Assembly (NCBI GenBank): GCA_041666685.1
Contig: JBAYGJ010000033.1
Span: 1-10,324, forward strand
DNA from: JBAYGJ01 sp041666685
GTDB taxonomy: Bacteria; Patescibacteriota; Patescibacteriia; UBA10025; JAHIVO01
Reading direction: 5' to 3'
Length of the DNA stretch: 10,324 bases
Shown here piece after piece: positions 6,337 through 10,324 of the stretch (positions within the stretch are counted from its first letter, which is position 1; every line of letters begins with the position of its first letter). Below the pieces are notes generated by a model. That model was not told the DNA's origin, did not search any database, and worked only from the letters and a program-made list of their open reading frames with translations. Made by a program: the position numbers and the translations under genes.

Positions 6337-6337
6337 T

Positions 6338-6413
6338 GCCACCTTAGCTCAGCTGGTAGAGCAGTGCTTTCGTAAAGCAAAGGTCCCCGGTTCGATTCCG
6401 GGAGGTGGCTCCA
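6338..6413 (+). tRNA. tRNA-Thr(CGT)
   Basis: A complete 76-nt cloverleaf with encoded CCA. The acceptor stem is GCCACCT/AGGTGGC and the D arm GCTC/GAGC. The anticodon stem GTGCT/AGCAA has loop TTCGTAA, giving anticodon CGT; the G27-A43 mismatch also occurs in known bacterial tRNA-Thr(CGT). The T arm is CCCGG-TTCGATT-CCGGG and the discriminator T. It lies one base after tRNA-Gly. Confidence 0.96.
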
Positions 6414-6451
6414 GGAAAAAATACGTCACTAGAAATTGTTAAGTTCTACAT

Positions 6452-6528
6452 GAGCAGTGCTTGAGCCTGTCCCGACGAACGTCGGGATAAAGCAAAGGTC
6501 GGAGGTTCGACTCCTCTTCCCGGCTCCA
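6452..6528 (+). pseudogene. Broken tRNA (Thr-like) with a hairpin insertion replacing the anticodon
   Basis: GAGCAGTGCTT (6452-6462) and AAAGCAAAGGTC (6489-6500) are identical to the D-arm end, anticodon stem and variable region of the neighbouring tRNA-Thr. A good T arm (GGAGG-TTCGACT-CCTCT), an acceptor 3' strand TCCCGGC, discriminator T and CCA follow, ending at 6528. In place of the four anticodon-loop bases (U33 and the anticodon) sits a 26-nt segment (6463-6488) containing the palindrome TCCCGACG-AA-CGTCGGGA. The 5' acceptor strand (expected GCCGGGA) and the first part of the D arm are missing upstream. It therefore cannot fold into a normal tRNA. It is most likely a decayed tRNA-Thr isoacceptor copy hit by a small palindromic element. 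The T arm and acceptor differ from tRNA-Thr(CGT), so it is not a simple duplication of that gene. Confidence 0.75.
6470..6487. repeat. Perfect 8-bp palindromic hairpin (TCCCGACG-AA-CGTCGGGA)
   Basis: The two 8-nt arms are exact reverse complements around AA, or in RNA a 7-bp stem with a GAAC tetraloop. It sits inside the anticodon loop position of a broken tRNA. Short palindromes of this look may be dispersed repeats; only this copy is visible in the window. Confidence 0.55.
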
Positions 6529-6550
6529 GCGGATTATTAGCTCAGGTGGC
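6529..6550 (+). pseudogene. tRNA 5'-half-like fragment
   Basis: Directly after the CCA of the broken tRNA, GCGGATTAT precedes TTAGCTCAG and TGG, which match the acceptor-to-D-arm stretch of tRNA-Thr upstream (TTAGCTCAGCTGG). The D stem does not close (GGCC follows) and no anticodon or T arm follows, so this is at most a tRNA scrap. Its acceptor strand does not pair with the TCCCGGC of the preceding 3' half. Confidence 0.4.
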
Positions 6551-6566
6551 CAAACTATGAATGCCT

Positions 6567-6640
6567 GGGGTCTTTGTGTTGAGGATATGCAAGACTGAAA
6601 TCACTGACGCGTCTTGCGCATACCCTAAACAGACCGCCCC
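6567..6640. other. Long imperfect inverted repeat of unknown function
   Basis: The core stem GGATATGCAAGAC (6583-6595) pairs with GTCTTGCGCATACC (6611-6624), with one single-base and one two-base bulge, around a 15-nt loop. Weaker outer pairing reaches GGGG (6567-6570) with CCCC (6637-6640). No T run flanks it on either strand. It lies in the gap between the tRNA debris and the 3' end of the PpiC gene, 21 nt after the latter's stop. It could be a processing or stability hairpin for the PpiC transcript, a small RNA, or a repeat remnant. Apart from this hairpin and the tRNA scraps I see nothing in 6414-6661. Confidence 0.5.
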
Positions 6641-6661
6641 TCACAATGCCTGTCGATCGTA

Positions 6662-7927
6662 CTAGTTGCTGGTATCGGCAGAATTTGTATTAGCATCAGC
6701 CGCATTCGTATTGGCGTTCGTATCCGCATTTACATTCGTATCAGCGTCTATGTTCGTATCTTCTATCGTATCAGCGCTTGAAGCAGTCAGAATCTCATTA
6801 TTATCACACGTTTCTTTTGTGGCTAATACCAGGCCGCAATCTTTTTTCCATTGCATACCAGCCAATAGGATCTTCACGCCCTTTTCACCTAATTGCTGGT
6901 TTATCCATTCGTCCAGATCTTTGGACTTGATTAGGATGTGTTCAGCATGCCACTGTTCTGCCTTGTCTGCAGTAGCATCGGTATGATCGATGAGCTTGAT
7001 GATGTGATACCCATATTGGGTCTGCACGAGACCGGACACTTCCCCCACTTTTAATATCTTTGTAGCCTCCTCGAACGGTGCGACCATCTCTCCGGCTCCA
7101 AAAAAACCCAGATCACCGCCGCTTGATGCGGTCGTGTCTTCGCTGTTCTCTTTGGCGATATCTTCAAATGTCTTGTCCCCTTTATTGATTAAAGCTAAAA
7201 CGTCTTCTGCTTTCTTTTTGGCTTCGGCATTTATAGTTGCATCGGTTGCGATGTATTCCTGTAATTTCGTCCGATAGAGATACGGCTCGAGAACTTTTCG
7301 TTTGAATGTTGCGGCATCCCAATTATACAGCTGATCCAGTGCCTTAGTGACCTCATCGACGCTGCCGGCCTGCTGGACGATAGCCTCGAATTCACTGTCG
7401 ATTTCCGTCTGATTGACCGTCAATTTATTGGTGGCGGCCGCATCGGCCACAAACTTCTCCCGGATAAGCCGCGAGATGACGCTTTTCTCCAGATACGTAT
7501 CGGTCGGTTTGGCGGAAGCTCCGGTCGTATCGCTTTTTGCCTGGGCGTCATAGAAAAAATTTAGCGTAGCCAAATCTGTCTGATACATTGAATAAGACAC
7601 CGGCTCCATGCCGATCAGAGCAACGGGTAAATGCAGTGTAGTGGCTATGCTCTTGCTGAACTGGTCGTGCCAGTTGAAACGATAAATCCCCACGGCGACC
7701 ACAGCAATGCCGATAACAATCACCGCAACCAGGCCGAGGACAGCGCCGATCGCAATCCGGAACCCGGTCCGTGATTTTTTTGGTTTCGTAATATCTTTAT
7801 CCAACCCTGAGTCACCGGCTAGAATCTGATTAATATCCTTGTGCAGCTCCTCTGGTTTCTGAGCTGCCTGCGGTGCACTGGCCGACTGACTGACTGGCTT
7901 TTTTGGTTCATCCATAATCGTATTCAT
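6662..7927 (-). CDS. Membrane-anchored PpiC/parvulin-type peptidyl-prolyl isomerase (PrsA/SurA-like foldase)
   Basis: 421 residues. A charged cytoplasmic N-terminus (about 1-53, rich in Lys, Ala, Ser) leads to one membrane helix (about 56-82). A SurA-N-like helical chaperone region (about 108-228) and a parvulin region follow: KKAEDVLALINKGDKTFEDI (239-258), SGGDLGFFGAGEM (269-281), YGYHIIKL (305-312). It should assist folding of exported proteins outside the membrane. Oddly, the parvulin first strand (usual A-x-HILI) is not before the GDKTFEDIA helix but follows the domain as HAEHILIK (327-334), as if permuted. A final tail (about 386-421) is a low-complexity run of Asp, Thr, Asn and Ala. 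An alternative start is Met5 (ATG at 7915); neither has a Shine-Dalgarno. It begins 24 nt after the FtsB-like gene and should share its promoter. Confidence 0.88.
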   Translation of the reverse strand: MNTIMDEPKKPVSQSASAPQAAQKPEELHKDINQILAGDSGLDKDITKPKKSRTGFRIAIGAVLGLVAVIVIGIAVVAVGIYRFNWHDQFSKSIATTLHLPVALIGMEPVSYSMYQTDLATLNFFYDAQAKSDTTGASAKPTDTYLEKSVISRLIREKFVADAAATNKLTVNQTEIDSEFEAIVQQAGSVDEVTKALDQLYNWDAATFKRKVLEPYLYRTKLQEYIATDATINAEAKKKAEDVLALINKGDKTFEDIAKENSEDTTASSGGDLGFFGAGEMVAPFEEATKILKVGEVSGLVQTQYGYHIIKLIDHTDATADKAEQWHAEHILIKSKDLDEWINQQLGEKGVKILLAGMQWKKDCGLVLATKETCDNNEILTASSADTIEDTNIDADTNVNADTNANTNAADANTNSADTSN

Positions 7928-7951
7928 TAAATTAAATGTAAATTAAATTAA

Positions 7952-8371
7952 TTAACTTTTTGATTCGTTTAAAAAGTAATCCAGCCATCGCTGCGGATTG
8001 GATCTGGCGTCTCCGGTAGTTTGGTTTGAGTGTTCCTGCGCAGCCGATGGCGATGTAACTTTCTCCGTGTCAACGCCCAGTACGGCTACTACGGATTCGC
8101 CTGGTTTTTGCATCCCCAATTTCAGACGGGCCTGCTCTTCCTGGTAATTTGGCGTACTTATCACGTTAATTAAATCGGAAAGCTCGGCATTTTGTTTCTC
8201 CAGGGCTACCGCCTGATCTTCGAGCGACTGAATCTGGCTCTGGATCTGATGCCGCCTGATCATTTCGCGGCCGACGGCCAATCCCAATCCAACCAGTAAT
8301 ATCAGCTCAAAAATCACTACTAACTTAGAATGCAGCAGACGTTCAATTAATGGCTGTTTTTGTATTGGCAT
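7952..8371 (-). CDS. FtsB/DivIC-like septum formation initiator protein
   Basis: 139 residues from ATG at 8371. A short cytoplasmic N-terminus, one membrane helix (about 16-34), a coiled coil of Gln/Leu/Glu-rich heptads (about 38-68) and the motif NYQEEQARLKLGMQKPGE (about 74-91) are the FtsB/DivIC (PF04977) pattern. In other bacteria these bitopic proteins bind FtsL and FtsQ and help activate septal peptidoglycan synthesis. The roughly 40-residue tail rich in Ser, Gln and Asn is unassigned. Upstream in-frame starts at 8470 (ATG) and 8491 (GTG) would add up to 40 residues, but that stretch overlaps a near-consensus promoter at 8409-8437, so 8371 is preferred. No Shine-Dalgarno is seen. The PpiC gene follows 24 nt downstream. 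Confidence 0.88.
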   Translation of the reverse strand: MPIQKQPLIERLLHSKLVVIFELILLVGLGLAVGREMIRRHQIQSQIQSLEDQAVALEKQNAELSDLINVISTPNYQEEQARLKLGMQKPGESVVAVLGVDTEKVTSPSAAQEHSNQTTGDARSNPQRWLDYFLNESKS

Positions 8372-8390
8372 GTGAAAATCGTGTGAAAAT
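8371..8390. repeat. Two direct copies of TGTGAAAAT, 11 bp apart
   Basis: TGTGAAAAT occurs at 8371-8379 and 8382-8390 (plus reading), about one helical turn apart, between the predicted ftsB-like promoter and its ATG. It may be an operator-like pair or chance in an AT-rich leader. Confidence 0.3.
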
Positions 8391-8408
8391 GTGGGCAAAA
8401 GTAAGATT

Positions 8409-8437
8409 ATTTTAACAATTTTCAGATAATACGTCAA
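8409..8437 (-). promoter_or_regulatory. Sigma70-type promoter of the FtsB-like/PpiC operon
   Basis: On the minus strand, TTGACG (8437-8432), a 17-nt spacer, then TAAAAT (8414-8409): five of six matches in each box at ideal spacing. Transcription would start near 8402, about 30 nt before the ATG at 8371. It lies 68-96 bp beyond the response-regulator stop, suggesting a transcription unit independent of the kinase pair. Confidence 0.7.
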
Positions 8438-8504
8438 ATAAGGCCATTTGGACTGGCTGCCAATTGTCATTTCATCATACGGGTGCTGCACCAGAGCCGT
8501 TCAC

Positions 8505-8900
8505 TCACTCCTGTTTCTTGAGAGATTCTATTACTACTGCAATAATTTCATCCAGGCGGTAATCTGATTTTGTATAATATTTTTCTACTCCCAACTGAAG
8601 ATATGACGTAACTTTATCCGCGCTGGCAGTATTCGAGACCACGAATATCGGAATAGTTTTCCATACCGGAGAATTTTTCACTTCCGTGACAAAATCCAGT
8701 CCGGTCTTTGACCCGAGCAAATAATGGTCAAGCCAGATCACATCAACCTTATCTAACGACTTCAAATAGTCTAAAGCCTGATCTACGGTTCTGGCAGTGA
8801 TTGTTGAAAACCCGGATGTTTCAAGTTTTTTCTTTATTGCCGTCTGTAAAGGTAACTCGTCCTCGACGATTAATACTACTTTTAACTGAGCGGTACTCAT
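8505..8900 (-). CDS. Single-domain response regulator (receiver only)
   Basis: 131 residues from ATG at 8900; a TTG at 8927 overlapping the kinase stop is a poorer start. The protein is one CheY-like receiver domain: acidic pocket E13-D14 in LIVEDE, phospho-acceptor Asp58 in VIWLDHYL, switch Ser89 in FVVSNT, and conserved Lys111 in YYTKSD. No DNA-binding or enzymatic output domain follows, so it must act by protein contact or as a phosphorelay step. It begins 19 nt after the histidine kinase stop, in the same direction, so the kinase is the presumed phosphodonor. It ends in TGA, showing that UGA is a stop here. Confidence 0.93.
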   Translation of the reverse strand: MSTAQLKVVLIVEDELPLQTAIKKKLETSGFSTITARTVDQALDYLKSLDKVDVIWLDHYLLGSKTGLDFVTEVKNSPVWKTIPIFVVSNTASADKVTSYLQLGVEKYYTKSDYRLDEIIAVVIESLKKQE

Positions 8901-8919
8901 AAATATTAATTTACTTTTT

Positions 8920-10324
8920 TTAAGCAAGTGTCTTCGTCCCCTCTTTCTTGGCCATCCCGGTCAATGGGATAGTGACAAAAAAAGTCGTTCCTTTATTTTC
9001 TTCTGATTCAAACCGAACGGTCCCGCCCGAACCTGCAACGATCGCTTTGACGATGTACAGTCCCAGTCCGGTCCCCTCTGTGTCCGCTTCACGCACATTG
9101 TCCGCACGGAACAGTTTTTTGAAAATCTGGGATTGCTGAGATTTCGGAATCCCCATGCCGGTGTCGCTGACGGAGAGCAGTAGGTCTTTCTTATTTTGGG
9201 TGATAGCCAGCGTGACCTTCCCCGTATCCTTGGTATATTTTACTGCATTGGTCAACAGGTTTTGAATGACCATCCGGATCAGTTTCTTGTCAAGTAAGAT
9301 TTTCTGAATTTTTTTCTCATACTTTTTGGTAAACACTTGATTTTTTTTCTTGATCTGAGGCTGCAGCTCCCCGATGACACTGTCCGCGATTTCGCAGATA
9401 TCGGTCTTTTCCGGCTCGACCATGAATGTCCCCAATTCCAGCCTTGATACGTTGAGCAGCGAATTCACCAGACTGACCATACGTTGGTTACTGTGATAAA
9501 TTTCATCCAGGAAGCTCCTCTGCTCTTTGTTCAGTTTCCCGGCATCTCCGGCCAGCAGCATTTCCGTGTACCAATTGATGGCGGACAGCGGCGTCCGTAG
9601 CTGATGCGAAGCTAATGACACAAATTCTGTCTTGGCGCGGTCAATCGCCAGCTCCTTGCTCACGTCACGTTCAATACCGACAAAAAACTGAACATTCCCC
9701 CGGTTATCAAGTATCGGAGACACGCTGACAGCTGCATCATATATTTGACCGTCTTTTCGCTTATTTTTAATCACCCCGGTAAAAGATTTTTTGACTTTTT
9801 TGATGGTTGACCAAAATTCCTGATAAAAATCCTTGCCCATTAGTCCGCCCCAGAGGGCATTTGAGCCGGCTTTTTTCCCCAAGGATTCTTGCTGAGAATA
9901 TCCCGTTATTTTTTCCGCGGCGGAATTCATATAGATGATTTTGCCCTCTGGATCAGTGATAACGACATGATCAGACGCCTCAGCCACCGCCCTTTGGAAT
10001 TTCTGCAGATCCTGTTCGTTAGTACGTTCACGGGTGATATCCCTAAATACTTCGATGGTACCAACCAGCTCATCATCGATAATAACCGGCGTCACGGTTA
10101 CAGATACTGGGAATGATGAGCCATTGCGCCTGAAATAATAGTACTCGCCGCGCTGGCGTTTTTGGGTCTGTATCGCCAAGGTAGCCGGGCGTTTGGACCG
10201 GAGGATTGGCTTTTCCTCGACATCAAGCATATTGACGAAATCTACAAGTTTTTTATTTTGTACGGCCTCAAACTCATGCCCCAGCATTTCCACCGCAGGC
10301 TTATTAATAAATAATATGTTACCC
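8920..10324 (-). CDS. PAS-PAS sensor histidine kinase (5' end outside window)
   Basis: The frame is open to the window edge (reading GNILFINKPA before VEMLGHEF), so the N-terminus is missing and the GTG at 10293 is not the start. Counting from the first full codon at 10323, 467 residues are visible. They comprise a partial PAS domain (about 1-95, ending VFRDITRER), a full PAS domain (about 108-222, with DPEGKIIYMNSAAEKITGYS and a PAC motif), a HisKA domain with phospho-acceptor His240 (LASHQLRTPLSAI), and an HATPase_c domain. The latter has N-box Asn359 (NLLTNAVKY), G1 box DTGMGIP (387-393), F-box FKKLF and G2 box GTGLGLYIV (417-425). No membrane helix is visible in this part, so sensing appears cytoplasmic or lies in the missing part. 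The downstream receiver gene is its likely partner. The ligand is unknown. Confidence 0.95.
   Translation of the reverse strand, partial: GNILFINKPAVEMLGHEFEAVQNKKLVDFVNMLDVEEKPILRSKRPATLAIQTQKRQRGEYYYFRRNGSSFPVSVTVTPVIIDDELVGTIEVFRDITRERTNEQDLQKFQRAVAEASDHVVITDPEGKIIYMNSAAEKITGYSQQESLGKKAGSNALWGGLMGKDFYQEFWSTIKKVKKSFTGVIKNKRKDGQIYDAAVSVSPILDNRGNVQFFVGIERDVSKELAIDRAKTEFVSLASHQLRTPLSAINWYTEMLLAGDAGKLNKEQRSFLDEIYHSNQRMVSLVNSLLNVSRLELGTFMVEPEKTDICEIADSVIGELQPQIKKKNQVFTKKYEKKIQKILLDKKLIRMVIQNLLTNAVKYTKDTGKVTLAITQNKKDLLLSVSDTGMGIPKSQQSQIFKKLFRADNVREADTEGTGLGLYIVKAIVAGSGGTVRFESEENKGTTFFVTIPLTGMAKKEGTKTLA

Noticed and set aside
6463..6488. tRNA intron spliced from the anticodon loop
   Set aside because: Removing the 26 nt leaves no U33 or anticodon, the position is not the canonical 37/38 site, it is far too small for a group I intron, and the 5' acceptor strand is missing.
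6452..6550. Circularly permuted tRNA gene (3' half followed by 5' half)
   Set aside because: The 5'-half-like GCGGATT does not pair with the 3' acceptor strand TCCCGGC, the D stem does not close, and the anticodon is replaced by the hairpin, so the parts cannot make one tRNA.
6567..6640. Rho-independent terminator of the foldase operon
   Set aside because: No T run follows the stem on either strand and the loop is large with bulges.
8505..8507. UGA recoded as glycine (Gracilibacteria/Absconditabacteria code)
   Set aside because: The receiver ends at TGA exactly at the expected domain length, and no gene contains an in-frame TGA.
10285..10293. Histidine kinase start at GTG 10293 or ATG 10287
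   Set aside because: The frame stays open to the window edge and the upstream residues (GNILFINKPA) are a good PAS-domain continuation, so the gene begins outside.

Overview
The window looks like a chromosomal segment of an uncultivated bacterium, most likely of the Patescibacteria (Candidate Phyla Radiation). The pointers are lineage-typical proteins: a small secreted pilin/VirB2-like protein, a PpiC protein with its HILI strand at the C-terminus, and a D-Ala-D-Ala carboxypeptidase fused to an RlpA-like barrel. Most genes also lack a Shine-Dalgarno sequence. This placement is inference from protein style, not from a marker gene. TGA is used as a stop (response regulator), so the UGA=Gly code of Gracilibacteria/Absconditabacteria does not apply. 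All nine convincing complete or partial protein genes, plus one less certain membrane protein, lie on the minus strand. Three tRNA genes are present: Gln on minus, Gly and Thr on plus.

Reading the minus strand from the right edge: (1) 10324-8505 is a two-component pair, a soluble PAS-PAS histidine kinase (5' end cut by the window) followed by a single-domain receiver. (2) A good sigma70-type promoter at 8409-8437 starts a transcript for an FtsB/DivIC-like division protein and a membrane-anchored PpiC foldase (8371-6662). (3) 6661-6229 is an RNA segment: tRNA-Gly(CCC) and tRNA-Thr(CGT) in tandem on plus, a broken tRNA whose anticodon is replaced by a palindromic hairpin, a tRNA 5'-half-like scrap and a long imperfect hairpin. 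(4) 6228-1130 is a tight five-gene envelope operon: secreted DPBB/PBP5-type carboxypeptidase, MacB-type ABC ATPase and permease, then FtsE and FtsX. It ends in a clear Rho-independent terminator at 1070-1096. (5) 1051-794 holds tRNA-Gln(TTG) inside an extended inverted repeat and a run of alternately complementary GC-rich segments. (6) 793-1 encodes a two-TM membrane protein and the start of a pilin-like protein.

The shared theme of blocks 2 and 4 is cell division and envelope work. FtsE/FtsX and FtsB are divisome components, the carboxypeptidase trims peptidoglycan, PpiC folds exported proteins, and the MacB-type module exports or extracts an unknown envelope substrate. No defence system, CRISPR array, transposase, phage gene or clear novel multi-gene system is visible. 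The least explained items are the RNA-level structures (hairpin-disrupted tRNA, tRNA-Gln with a roughly 22-bp stem, alternately pairing segments upstream of the small membrane gene) and two protein architectures (degenerate DPBB fused to PBP5; rearranged parvulin).
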